A program made the translations under genes and the position numbers. A model generated the notes under the pieces. It was not told the DNA's origin, searched no databases, and saw only the letters and a list, made by a program, of their open reading frames with translations. From NCBI GenBank assembly GCA_028285415.1, contig JANQPF010000015.1, positions 1 through 64,000 of the forward strand: 64,000 nucleotides of DNA, read 5' to 3'. The stretch is from Pseudomonadales bacterium. Its GTDB lineage: Bacteria; Pseudomonadota; Gammaproteobacteria; Pseudomonadales; Azotimanducaceae. Below are positions 7,864 to 17,140 of the stretch, piece by piece; positions within the stretch are counted from its first letter, which is position 1, and every line of letters starts with the position of its first letter.

Positions 7864-9162
7864 ATGAGATTTCGCATACTATCGTTGTGCGCGGTCGTGG
7901 CGTGCCTGGGTATGAGTGCTGTCCACGCCGGGTCCAACGCAGCTCACAACGAAGGTCGGTCCCTCTACCCCGTCAAGAGCGTCCAACTGGGGCCGCGGCC
8001 TTTCTACCTCGTCGAACAGATGCAGAACAGCAAGCTGAAACGCAAGCTGCAGCGCTGCGCGGCAACCCGCAAACACTATTCCGTACAACCGTTTTCCATT
8101 GGCCATCGCGGCGCGCCCTTGATGTTCCCGGAGCATACGCTCGAATCCTACGTCGCCGCGGCACAAATGGGCGCCGGCATCCTCGAGTGTGACGTGACCT
8201 TTACTAAAGACCGGGAGCTCGTTTGCCGGCACGCGCAGTGTGATCTGCACACCACCACCAACATCGTCGAAACGGAGCTGGCGGCCAAGTGCAGCGTGCC
8301 GCCGGAGTTCGACGCGGAGGGCAATCTGACCAACGCGGCGGACATCAACTGCTGCACCTCGGACATCACGCTCGCCGAGTTCAAAACGCTGGAAGCCAAG
8401 ATGGACGCGGCGGACCGCTCGGCTACCACCATTGCGGGATATTTCGACGGCACGTCGCGGTATCGCACGGATCTCTACAGCGGCGGCTCCCGTGGCACGC
8501 TTCTGTCGCATGCCGAGAGCATCAAGCTCTTCAAGAAGCTGGGTGTCGGCATGACCCCTGAGCTGAAGTCCCCCGCGGTAGAGATGCCGTACGAAGGCGA
8601 CTACACCCAGGAAGACTACGCCCAGCAGATGATCGACGAGTATCGCGCGGCGGGTGTGTCGCCGGACCGCGTCTGGGCGCAGTCGTTCAACTACGGCGAC
8701 GTCGTGTACTGGATCAACGCCAACCCGGACTTCGGTCGCCAGGCGGTTTTCCTCGACAGCCGCTACAGCACCGAGGTCAACGATCCTGATGCGGTTGCCG
8801 CGCTCGAGCCTTCCATGGACCAGCTCGTTGCCGACGGCGTGCAGATACTCGCGCCGCCGATGTTCATGATGCTCGGCACGGACAGCTCCGGCGCCATTGT
8901 GCCTTCCGTTTACGCGAACGCGGCCAAAGCCGTTGGGCTGGATCTGATCGGTTGGACCACCGAGCGTAGCGGCCAGCTGGAAAACGGCGGCGGTGGGTTC
9001 TATTACCAGACGACCAGCGACGTCATCCAGACCGACGGTGACATCCTCACCACCATCGACGTGCTTGCCCAGGATGTGGGAGTGCTTGGGCTATTCTCGG
9101 ACTGGCCGGCCACCACCACCTTCTACGCCAACTGCAGAGCTTCCGGCCCGTACCGCAAGTAG
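7864..9162 (+). CDS. Secreted glycerophosphodiester phosphodiesterase
   Basis: 432 residues with a signal peptide (about 1-22, cleaved after V-H-A). The GDPD TIM-barrel active site is visible: His81-Arg82 in G-H-R-G-A-P, Glu90 in P-E-H-T, Glu108 and Asp110 in L-E-C-D-V and His123 in C-R-H. A cysteine-containing insertion follows the active site, as in the longer GlpQ-like enzymes. It would release an alcohol and glycerol-3-phosphate from glycerophosphodiesters in the periplasm. GAAGGAG precedes the ATG. The Pho box upstream fits a role in scavenging phosphate from lipid headgroups or in membrane lipid turnover. Confidence 0.93.
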   Translation: MRFRILSLCAVVACLGMSAVHAGSNAAHNEGRSLYPVKSVQLGPRPFYLVEQMQNSKLKRKLQRCAATRKHYSVQPFSIGHRGAPLMFPEHTLESYVAAAQMGAGILECDVTFTKDRELVCRHAQCDLHTTTNIVETELAAKCSVPPEFDAEGNLTNAADINCCTSDITLAEFKTLEAKMDAADRSATTIAGYFDGTSRYRTDLYSGGSRGTLLSHAESIKLFKKLGVGMTPELKSPAVEMPYEGDYTQEDYAQQMIDEYRAAGVSPDRVWAQSFNYGDVVYWINANPDFGRQAVFLDSRYSTEVNDPDAVAALEPSMDQLVADGVQILAPPMFMMLGTDSSGAIVPSVYANAAKAVGLDLIGWTTERSGQLENGGGGFYYQTTSDVIQTDGDILTTIDVLAQDVGVLGLFSDWPATTTFYANCRASGPYRK

Positions 9163-9176
9163 CCTGGCGGGCTCAT

Positions 9177-9201
9177 CCGGGAGCTGCCTCGCAGCTCCCG
9201 G
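9177..9201. terminator. Stem-loop between convergent GDPD and gatB genes
   Basis: CCGGGAGCTGC and GCAGCTCCCGG form a perfect 11-bp stem with a 3-nt loop. It sits between two converging genes and could end transcription from both sides, although neither side has a proper T-run. Confidence 0.6.
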
Positions 9202-9220
9202 AGTCTCGTTGACCGCGAGG

Positions 9221-10645
9221 TTACAGCTTCGCGCGGATGAGCTCGTTGACTTGCTGCGGGTTGGCCTTGCCTTGTGTCGCTTTCATCACCTGGCCGACAA
9301 AAAAACCGAGCAGCTTGTCTTTGCCGCTCTTCAGCTCCTCGAGCTGACCGGGGTTCGCGGCCAGAACCTCGTCGACAATCCGTTCGAGCTCGCCGCTGTC
9401 GCTCATCTGCGCAAGGCCGAGTGAGTCGATGAGCGCATCCACCTCACCTTCCTGCTGCCAGAGCGCTTCGAAGAGCGTTTTGGCCGTCTTGGACGAGAGC
9501 GTGCCGTCGACTACCCGAGCAATCAGCTGGCTCAGCTGGTCCGGGGTTACGGGCGCGGCGCTGATGTCGGTTTCTGCTTTGTTGAGGTGTGCGGCGAGCT
9601 CACCCATCACCCAGTTGGCGCTCTGCTTCGCATCGCCGCTTTGCACGAGCACCGCATCGAAGTAAGTCGCCACGTCCGGGTCGTCCGCAAGCCAGCCCGC
9701 GTCGTAGTCGGACAGCCCTGCCTCCCGGTAGCGGCTGCGGCGCGCTTCCGGCAGCTCCGGCATGTCGGCGGCGATGGCGTCGACGAACGCCTGATCAATG
9801 CTGAGCGGCAATAAATCCGGATCCGGGAAGTAGCGGTAGTCTTCGCTTTCTTCCTTGCCACGCATGGGCCGGGTTTCATCCCGGTCCGGGTCGTATTGGC
9901 GCGTTTCCCGCTCGATGGTGCCGCCGCTTTCCAGCACGTCGATGTGGCGCTCGATCTCGAAGTTGATCGCGCGCTCGACGAAACGGAAAGAGTTGATGTT
10001 CTTGATCTCCGTGCGCTCGCCGAGGTCGTTGCTGCCTGCAGGGCGCACCGAGACGTTTGCATCGCAGCGCATGCTGCCTTCGGCGAGGTTGCCGTCACAG
10101 ATCTTGAGGTAGCGCACGAGCGTGTGCATCTGGCGGAAGTATGCTGCAGCCTCCGCGGCGGTGCGCAGATCAGGCTCGCTCACCACCTCGAGAAGCGGCG
10201 TGCCGGTGCGGTTGAGGTCAATCCCCGTCTGGCCGGGGAACATGTCGTGGACCGACTTGCCGGCATCTTCTTCCAGATGCGCGCGGGTGATGCCCACCTC
10301 GCGGGTGGTGCCGTCGTCGAGGTGCACGGTGATGCTGCCGCGCCCGACCACCGGCGTCTGGAACTGGCTGATCTGGTAACCCTTCGGCAGATCCGGATAG
10401 AAGTAGTTCTTGCGGTCGAAGATGGAATCGAGATTGATCTCCGCGCCAATGGCGAGGCCAAACTTGATGGCCATGCGCACGACGTCTTCGTTGAGAACGG
10501 GCAGCACGCCCGGGAGGCCGAGATCAACCGCACAGGCCTGCGCGTTGGGCTCGGCGCCGAACGCGGTGCTTGCGCCGGAGAAGATTTTGCTCCTGGTGGC
10601 CAGCTGCACGTGGACTTCGAGACCAATGACCGGTTCCCAGCTCAT
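9221..10645 (-). CDS. gatB: Aspartyl/glutamyl-tRNA amidotransferase subunit B
   Basis: 474 residues from the ATG at 10645; an in-frame upstream extension has no homology. It begins [13 protein letters not shown], the family hallmark, has the [11 protein letters not shown] signature and a C-terminal YqeY-like tail. GatB phosphorylates Glu/Asp on misacylated tRNA-Gln/Asn and passes it to GatA-derived ammonia. Its ATG overlaps the gatA stop (ATGA). Third gene of the gatCAB operon. The presence of GatCAB implies that Asn-tRNA and/or Gln-tRNA is made by the indirect route. Confidence 0.97.
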   Translation of the reverse strand: MSWEPVIGLEVHVQLATRSKIFSGASTAFGAEPNAQACAVDLGLPGVLPVLNEDVVRMAIKFGLAIGAEINLDSIFDRKNYFYPDLPKGYQISQFQTPVVGRGSITVHLDDGTTREVGITRAHLEEDAGKSVHDMFPGQTGIDLNRTGTPLLEVVSEPDLRTAAEAAAYFRQMHTLVRYLKICDGNLAEGSMRCDANVSVRPAGSNDLGERTEIKNINSFRFVERAINFEIERHIDVLESGGTIERETRQYDPDRDETRPMRGKEESEDYRYFPDPDLLPLSIDQAFVDAIAADMPELPEARRSRYREAGLSDYDAGWLADDPDVATYFDAVLVQSGDAKQSANWVMGELAAHLNKAETDISAAPVTPDQLSQLIARVVDGTLSSKTAKTLFEALWQQEGEVDALIDSLGLAQMSDSGELERIVDEVLAANPGQLEELKSGKDKLLGFFVGQVMKATQGKANPQQVNELIRAKL

Positions 10646-12084
10646 TGTGCAGCCTCCGGGGTCCGTGTGTGCCAATCTGTTACGTTCTGGTAGTCGCGAG
10701 CGACGCCGAGAATCAGCTCTTCCTGAAAAGGTGCAGCAACCAGCTGTGCGCCTACGGGCAGCCCGTCGACGAAGCCGCACGGCATCGACAGTGCCGGCAG
10801 ACCGGCGAGGCTGACCGGCACGGTGAAGATGTCCTGCTGATACATCGCCACCGGATCCTTGGTGAGCGCGCCACGCTCGAACGCCGGTCCCGGTGCGGTC
10901 GGCGCCAACAGGACGTCGACGTCCTCGAAGGCGCTTGCGAAGTCGTTGGCGATGAGGCGCCGGATCTTCTGCGCCTGCAGGTAGTAGGCGTCGAAGTAGC
11001 CGACCGAGAGCGCGTAGGTGCCCGTGAGAATGCGGCGTTTGACCTCCTCGCCGAAGCCTTCGCTGCGCGAGCGATCGTAGAGATCCTCGAGCGATTCGGG
11101 GTTTTCACAACGATGACCGAAACGAACGCCGTCAAATCTTGACAAGTTGGTCGACGCTTCAGCGCCGGCGATGACGTAGTAGGTCGGCACCGCAGCTTCG
11201 GTATGCGGCAGATTGACGTCGACGAAGGTATGGCCGAGGTTCTCGAGCGACGCGCGTACCGCGTCGAGCTCGGCGGCAATGTCGAGATTGTGGTAGTACT
11301 CGCGCGGCAGCCCTATCCTGAGCTTCTCCGGCGTTGCCGGAATACCGTTGCTGCATGGGGTATCTTCGCGCTCCGCGCTTGTCGAGTCGCGGCGGTCGAA
11401 GCCCGCCATGGCGCTCACCAGGAGCGCCACGTCCTCAGCGTTGTGCGCCATGGGCCCACCCTGATCGAGGCTCGAGGCGAACGCCACCATGCCGTAACGG
11501 GAAACGCGCCCGTAAGTTGGCTTCAATCCGGTAATGCCGCAGAAGGAAGCCGGTTGACGGATCGAGCCGCCGGTATCGGTTCCCGTGGCCGCAGGCGTGA
11601 GCCCCGCGGCGACGGCGGCGGCAGAACCGCCGGAGGATCCGCCCGGTACGTGGCTTTCCCGCCAGGGGTTCGCAACCGCGCCGAAGTAGCTGTTCTCATT
11701 GGACGAGCCCATGGCGAATTCGTCCATATTGGTTTTGCCGAGATTGACGACTCCTGCGTCTTTCAGACGGGCAACAACCGTGGCGTCGTAAGGGGCCACG
11801 AAGTTTTCCAGCATGCGCGAGCCGCACGTGGTTGCCAGGCCCCTGGTGCAGAAAATGTCTTTGTGCGCCAGCGGCAGGCCGGTCAGCGGCGTGCCGTCGC
11901 CGGAAGCCAGTCGTTCGTCGGCGGCCGCGGCGGCCGCCAGGGCGCCTTCCTCGTCCACGTTGATGAACGCGTTGGTCGAATCGTCAGCGATGCGGGTGAG
12001 ATAGTCCCGGGTCAGCTCAATGGCGGAGAGATCACCGTTATCGAGCGCTCTGCGCAGCTCGGCGAGAGTGGCGTGGCGTTCCAT
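10642..12084 (-). CDS. gatA: Aspartyl/glutamyl-tRNA amidotransferase subunit A
   Basis: 480 residues of the amidase-signature family. The catalytic Lys-Ser-Ser triad is readable as Lys75 (A-H-K-D), Ser150 in P-G-G-S-S-G-G-S and Ser174 in D-T-G-G-S-I-R, with the same spacing as in characterised GatA. The protein hydrolyses glutamine to supply ammonia to GatB. The gene starts directly after the gatC stop codon with no spacer and overlaps gatB by 4 bp. Confidence 0.97.
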   Translation of the reverse strand: MERHATLAELRRALDNGDLSAIELTRDYLTRIADDSTNAFINVDEEGALAAAAAADERLASGDGTPLTGLPLAHKDIFCTRGLATTCGSRMLENFVAPYDATVVARLKDAGVVNLGKTNMDEFAMGSSNENSYFGAVANPWRESHVPGGSSGGSAAAVAAGLTPAATGTDTGGSIRQPASFCGITGLKPTYGRVSRYGMVAFASSLDQGGPMAHNAEDVALLVSAMAGFDRRDSTSAEREDTPCSNGIPATPEKLRIGLPREYYHNLDIAAELDAVRASLENLGHTFVDVNLPHTEAAVPTYYVIAGAEASTNLSRFDGVRFGHRCENPESLEDLYDRSRSEGFGEEVKRRILTGTYALSVGYFDAYYLQAQKIRRLIANDFASAFEDVDVLLAPTAPGPAFERGALTKDPVAMYQQDIFTVPVSLAGLPALSMPCGFVDGLPVGAQLVAAPFQEELILGVARDYQNVTDWHTRTPEAAQ

Positions 12085-12369
12085 TTACTCCACCACGCGC
12101 GGCACCAGATAGTAACCGTCCTGTGTCTCGGGTGCCGGTGCCTGCAGGGCATCGCGGTCGGGTTCCTCGTCGACGACGTCGGGGCGCAGACGCTGCGTTG
12201 CATCCAGGGGATTCGCCATTGGCTCAACGCCGCTCGTGTCGATGGCCTGCATTTTGTCGATCATCGCAATGATGTTGCCGAGGTCGCCGCGGGCGCGCGT
12301 GGTGGCGTCCGCGCTCAAAGACAAGCGCGCCAGCCGGGCGAGGTGTTCGATGTCGATGCTGTCGGCCAT
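12085..12369 (-). CDS. gatC: Aspartyl/glutamyl-tRNA amidotransferase subunit C
   Basis: 94 residues with the family pattern: an N-terminal helix H-L-A-R-L-A-R-L-S-L, a middle segment with P-M-A-N-P-L-D and L-R-P-D-V-V, and a C-terminal Y-Y-L-V-P-R-V-V-E. GatC stabilises the GatA-GatB complex. First gene of the operon, transcribed divergently from mreB across a 130-bp gap in which no confident promoter was found. Confidence 0.95.
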   Translation of the reverse strand: MADSIDIEHLARLARLSLSADATTRARGDLGNIIAMIDKMQAIDTSGVEPMANPLDATQRLRPDVVDEEPDRDALQAPAPETQDGYYLVPRVVE

Positions 12370-12499
12370 CGCAGGTGCAATCCGCGGTTTTCGAAGAGCG
12401 CGAACGATATGCCACGATCCACCATATTTCCAGGTTTAAGCCGTGCTTTTCCAAGGCGGAATGCATAGAATTGCGCTTTCTCGTAGGGTCCATCCATAG

Positions 12500-13540
<1,041 letters not shown>

Positions 13541-13567
13541 TCGCCGGGATCTGCGCACGGTGGGTTA

Positions 13568-13583
13568 GGGGAGTAACACCATC
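13568..13583 (+). promoter_or_regulatory. Shine-Dalgarno site that positions the ATC start of mreC
   Basis: GGGGAG at 13568-13573 followed by 7 nt and then ATC at 13581-13583. Spacing is optimal for the ATC codon, while the next classical start (GTG 13656) has no ribosome site. This is the main argument for the non-canonical start. Confidence 0.6.
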
Positions 13584-14513
13584 AAGGCGCTGTTCGTACG
13601 CGAAACGGGTGCGGGGTATCTGCTGGTCGGTCTGGGCCTGCTCTCCGCGCTGCTCGTGACGGTGGAATCTTCGACCCGCCTGCTCGACCCGCTCCGCAGC
13701 ACCCTCGCAAGCTTCGTCAGCCCCATCTACATTGTTGCCGAGTCCCCGTACCTTCTGAGCGACGCGGTGGGCAACGTGATCAGCACGCGCGATCAGCTCG
13801 TGGCGGAAAACCAGGTCCTGGAGCGCCGTGTGCTCGAGCTCTCGCAGATATCCCAGCAGTACCTGGCGTTGAAGGCGGAGAACGATCGCATGCGGGCGCT
13901 GCTCGGTTCCCAGGCGCGGCTGCCGTACGAGGTGCTGGTCGCGGAGCTCGTCGGCGTCATCCCCGATCCGACCACGTTCCAGATCATCATCGACAAAGGC
14001 GCCGACTCCGGCATACGTCAGGGACAGGCGGTGCTCGACGAGCACGGGCTCTTCGGTCAGGTGGTCGAGGTGGGCGGCTTCACGAGCAGAGTGATCCTGA
14101 TCACCGACCGGGATCATGCGGTGCCGGTGCGGATCAATCGCAACGGCGTGCGCAGCGTCGCCGGCGGCACCGGGGAGCGGGATTTTCTCGAGCTCGAAAA
14201 CGTTTCGATCACCGCCGACATCGTGGAGGGCGATATCGTCGAGACCTCAGGGCTCGGTGGGCGCTTCCCGCCGGGTTACCCGGTGGGCACGGTCTCCTCG
14301 GTGGTGATTGAGCCCACCTCAGCCTACGCACAGGTGCTGGTGCGCCCGACGGCGCAGCTCGATCAGTCCCATCACGTGCTGGTCATTTTCAAACCGGATC
14401 CGGCGTCGGAAGCCGAATCCGCCGCTGAGGACGACGGTGCTCAGGTGGAAGCTGAACTTGAAGCCGACGAAGCCGACGAAGCCGACAGTGGCGCGGTGGG
14501 GGCTGTCTCGTGA
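13581..14513 (+). CDS. mreC: Rod-shape determining protein MreC, apparent ATC start
   Basis: 310 residues if translation starts at ATC 13581. The family N-terminus (K-A-L-F-V-R, then membrane helix Y-L-L-V-G-L-G-L-L-S) begins there, and GGGGAG lies exactly 7 bp before the ATC. The frame is closed by a TAG at 13566 and holds no ATG, GTG or TTG before GTG 13656; starting there would remove the membrane helix. CTG 13590 is the other option. After the helix come a coiled coil (L-V-A-E-N-Q-V-L-E-R-R) and the two beta domains with V-I-P-D-P and the G-L-G-G-R-F-P-P-G-Y-P-V-G motif. The C-terminus is acidic and repetitive (A-D-E). MreC links MreB to the elongasome. It overlaps mreD by 4 bp. Confidence 0.9.
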   Translation: MKALFVRETGAGYLLVGLGLLSALLVTVESSTRLLDPLRSTLASFVSPIYIVAESPYLLSDAVGNVISTRDQLVAENQVLERRVLELSQISQQYLALKAENDRMRALLGSQARLPYEVLVAELVGVIPDPTTFQIIIDKGADSGIRQGQAVLDEHGLFGQVVEVGGFTSRVILITDRDHAVPVRINRNGVRSVAGGTGERDFLELENVSITADIVEGDIVETSGLGGRFPPGYPVGTVSSVVIEPTSAYAQVLVRPTAQLDQSHHVLVIFKPDPASEAESAAEDDGAQVEAELEADEADEADSGAVGAVS

Positions 14514-15004
14514 ATCCTGCCAACGGCGGTTGGGTCATTCTCCTCAGCCTCGTGGTTGCCATGCTGTTCGGGGTCATCCATCTGCCCGAGACCTGGCCCG
14601 GGTGGCTCGGCTGGCTGCGGCCCAACTGGCTGGTGCTGGTCGTATTTTTCTGGGTCATCGAGCTGCCGCATCGCGTTGGGCTCATTGCGGTGTGGTTTTT
14701 TGGTCTCCTGGTCGACGTGCTCTACGCGGACCCGCTCGGGTTCAACGGCTTTGTGCTGGCGGGTGTCACCTATGTCGCGTGGCGGTTCTTCGAACGCCTG
14801 CGCATGTATTCGGTGCTGCAACAGTGCGGCATCATCTTCGTGCTGACCCTGGCGGCCGAGATCCTGCGGGTGTTCGTCCTCGGCCTCGGCAGCGAGCGGG
14901 TGTGGGAATGGGCTGCGCTCATGGTGCCGACGGTCAGCATGCTGCTGTGGCCGCTGGTGTTCTTGTTTCTGCTCCGCATTCGTACCGGCGCACGGGTCGA
15001 ATGA
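14510..15004 (+). CDS. mreD: Rod-shape determining protein MreD
   Basis: 164 residues, five hydrophobic segments, starting at GTG in a GTGA overlap with the mreC stop. Family signs are R-P-N-W-L-V-L-V-V-F-F-W near residue 40 and the D-V-L-Y-A-D-P-L-G-F-N-G motif of MreD. It is an inner-membrane partner of MreC in lateral wall elongation. Confidence 0.93.
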   Translation: MNPANGGWVILLSLVVAMLFGVIHLPETWPGWLGWLRPNWLVLVVFFWVIELPHRVGLIAVWFFGLLVDVLYADPLGFNGFVLAGVTYVAWRFFERLRMYSVLQQCGIIFVLTLAAEILRVFVLGLGSERVWEWAALMVPTVSMLLWPLVFLFLLRIRTGARVE

Positions 15005-15034
15005 CGCGTTGCCGGCGCTCGTGAGGCGCACGCG

Positions 15035-15640
15035 GTGACCCGGCTCATCCTGGCGTCCCAGTCGCCCCGGCGTCGAGCCTTGCTCGCGCAGATTGGCATA
15101 TTGCTTACCGATGAAGACGTTGTCGCCACCGGTGTCGACGAAACCCGACTTGCGGATGAGACGCCGGCGGCGTACGTGGAGCGCCTGGCCCGCGCCAAGG
15201 CCCGGGCCGGCCATCAGCCCGGTGCGGTGACCCTTGGCGCCGATACCGTTGTTGTCATCGACGATGAAATTCTTGGCAAACCTTGTGGTCAAACAGAGGG
15301 TGTGGCGATGCTTCGTCGCCTGGCAGCTCGTACCCACAGCGTGCTGACGGGCGTGGCGGGGTGCAGCGACACACAGCTTGAATCCTTCGTTACGGCGGCC
15401 CGGGTAACCTTCCGCGATATCGATGAAGAAGAGGCGCTGGCCTACTGGCAGACGGGCGAACCGGCGGACAAAGCCGGCGGTTATGGGATTCAGGGAATTG
15501 GGAGTATATTTGCCAAAGGCATAGAGGGCAGCTACAGCGCTGTGGTGGGTTTACCGCTACAGCAGACGGAAGCGTTGTTGCGAATGCTCAACATTGATAC
15601 CTGGAGTGTGAGGATCGATGGCAGAAGAACTCCTGATTAA
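15035..15640 (+). CDS. maf: Maf/YhdE nucleoside triphosphate pyrophosphatase
   Basis: 201 residues from a GTG. The Maf signature L-A-S-Q-S-P-R-R-R-A-L-L is at the N-terminus, followed by E-R-L-A-R-A-K-A, G-A-D-T-V-V and Y-G-I-Q-G-I-G. Proteins of this type hydrolyse dTTP/UTP and modified nucleotides to the monophosphate and are linked to division arrest. Its last 23 bp overlap the start of rng, so the two are co-translated. Confidence 0.94.
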   Translation: MTRLILASQSPRRRALLAQIGILLTDEDVVATGVDETRLADETPAAYVERLARAKARAGHQPGAVTLGADTVVVIDDEILGKPCGQTEGVAMLRRLAARTHSVLTGVAGCSDTQLESFVTAARVTFRDIDEEEALAYWQTGEPADKAGGYGIQGIGSIFAKGIEGSYSAVVGLPLQQTEALLRMLNIDTWSVRIDGRRTPD

Positions 15641-17126
15641 CGTCCATCCCTTCGAGACGCGCGTGGCGCTGGTTGCCCATGGCCTGCTTCAGGAAGTCCA
15701 CATCGCCCGCGCGAGTGGCTACAGCGTGACCGGCAACCTCTATCTCGGCAAAGTGGAACGCATAGTGCCGGGCATGCAGGCGGCGTTTGTCGACGTTGGG
15801 CTGCAGCGCCCGGGTTTTCTGCACGCACGGGACATCGACAGTCCGCGAATTTTCACCGCAAACGGGGAAGCGGAAGCGCAGCCGCGCCCTGATATCCGCG
15901 ATCTCCTCCACGACGGGCAGTCGGTGCTCGTGCAGGTGGAGAAAGATCCCATTGCGACCAAAGGCGCACGGCTCTCGACACAGCTGGCGCTGGCGTCGAA
16001 ATATCTCGTTTACATGCCGAACGAGACACACATTGGCATTTCGCAGCGCATCGACGACGAGACGGAGCGGGAGCGGCTGCGCGAGACGCTCAGCGCCGTC
16101 AAAGCCGGCTGTGAGATCGACGGCGGCATCATCGCCCGCACCGCCGCCGAGGGTGCGGAAGCGGCCCAGCTCGAGAACGACATTCAGCTCCTGCACCGGA
16201 TCTGGCAGCGGGTCAGCCGTCGTGCGGAAGCTGCCACCGCGCCGAGTCTCGTCTACGAGGAGCTGCCGCTGCATACCCGGATGATTCGCGACCTTGCCGG
16301 AGAGCAGACCGAGACCATTTTCATCGACGACGATCAGACCTATCAGCGCATTCGCGGATATGTGGACGAGTTCATACCGGGTTATGCCGAGCGGCTGCAC
16401 TATTACGATGGCCGCCGGCCGCTCTTTGAGCGGCATGGCGTCGAAGACGAAGCCATGCGGGCGTTGGAGCCGAAGGTTGCGCTGAAATCGGGCGGCAGCC
16501 TGGTCATCGAGCAGACCGAGGCGATGATCAGCATCGATGTCAACACGGGCGGCTTTCTGGGCGGGCACAATCTCGAAGAGACGGTGTTTCGCGCCAACAT
16601 GGAAGCTGCGGTGGCCATCCCACGGCAGCTGAGACTACGGAACCTGGGCGGCATCATCGTGATCGACTTCATCGACATGGAAGAGGAAGAGCATCAGCGA
16701 CAGGTGCTGCGGGCGCTGGAGAAAGCGCTGGAGCTCGATCCGGCGCGTACGCGGCTCGAAGGCTTTTCCTCCCTGGGTCTCGTGCAGATGAGCCGCAAAC
16801 GCACGCGCGAAAGCCTTGCCCAGAGCATGTGCTCACCCTGTCCAAGCTGCAATGGCGTAGGGTTTGTGCGTACACCGGAATCAACTTCTGTGGAAGTGCT
16901 GCGGGCGCTTTCCCAGGACTATCAGGCGCGCTGCCGGAACAAGTCGGCGGAAGGAGATTATCTCATTCGCGCGACGGAGGCGGTTGTCGACCGCCTGCTC
17001 GATGAAGATGCCGAGCATCTCGCGGAGCTGTCGCGGACCATACAGAGGGACGTGCGTATACAGGTGGAACCGAGCTACCTCGAAGGACAATTCGACATTG
17101 TCCTGGTGCAGAACGTATCTCGTTAA
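15618..17126 (+). CDS. rng: Ribonuclease G
   Basis: 502 residues. An S1 RNA-binding domain (about 35-125, starting Y-L-G-K-V-E-R-I-V-P-G-M-Q-A-A-F-V-D-V-G) is followed by the RNase E/G catalytic core, with magnesium-binding aspartates in I-D-V-N-T-G and I-V-I-D-F-I-D-M, and the zinc-link C-P-S-C. It lacks the long C-terminal scaffold of RNase E. It cleaves single-stranded 5'-monophosphorylated RNA and matures the 16S rRNA 5' end. The start lies within maf. Confidence 0.96.
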   Translation: MAEELLINVHPFETRVALVAHGLLQEVHIARASGYSVTGNLYLGKVERIVPGMQAAFVDVGLQRPGFLHARDIDSPRIFTANGEAEAQPRPDIRDLLHDGQSVLVQVEKDPIATKGARLSTQLALASKYLVYMPNETHIGISQRIDDETERERLRETLSAVKAGCEIDGGIIARTAAEGAEAAQLENDIQLLHRIWQRVSRRAEAATAPSLVYEELPLHTRMIRDLAGEQTETIFIDDDQTYQRIRGYVDEFIPGYAERLHYYDGRRPLFERHGVEDEAMRALEPKVALKSGGSLVIEQTEAMISIDVNTGGFLGGHNLEETVFRANMEAAVAIPRQLRLRNLGGIIVIDFIDMEEEEHQRQVLRALEKALELDPARTRLEGFSSLGLVQMSRKRTRESLAQSMCSPCPSCNGVGFVRTPESTSVEVLRALSQDYQARCRNKSAEGDYLIRATEAVVDRLLDEDAEHLAELSRTIQRDVRIQVEPSYLEGQFDIVLVQNVSR

Positions 17127-17140
17127 GTCCCGTCGCCGCG

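Noticed and set aside
12370-12499. Promoters in the gatC-mreB gap
   Set aside because: TGGAAA-17-TATCGT on the minus strand and TAGAAT on the plus strand are only partial matches, so no promoter is reported.
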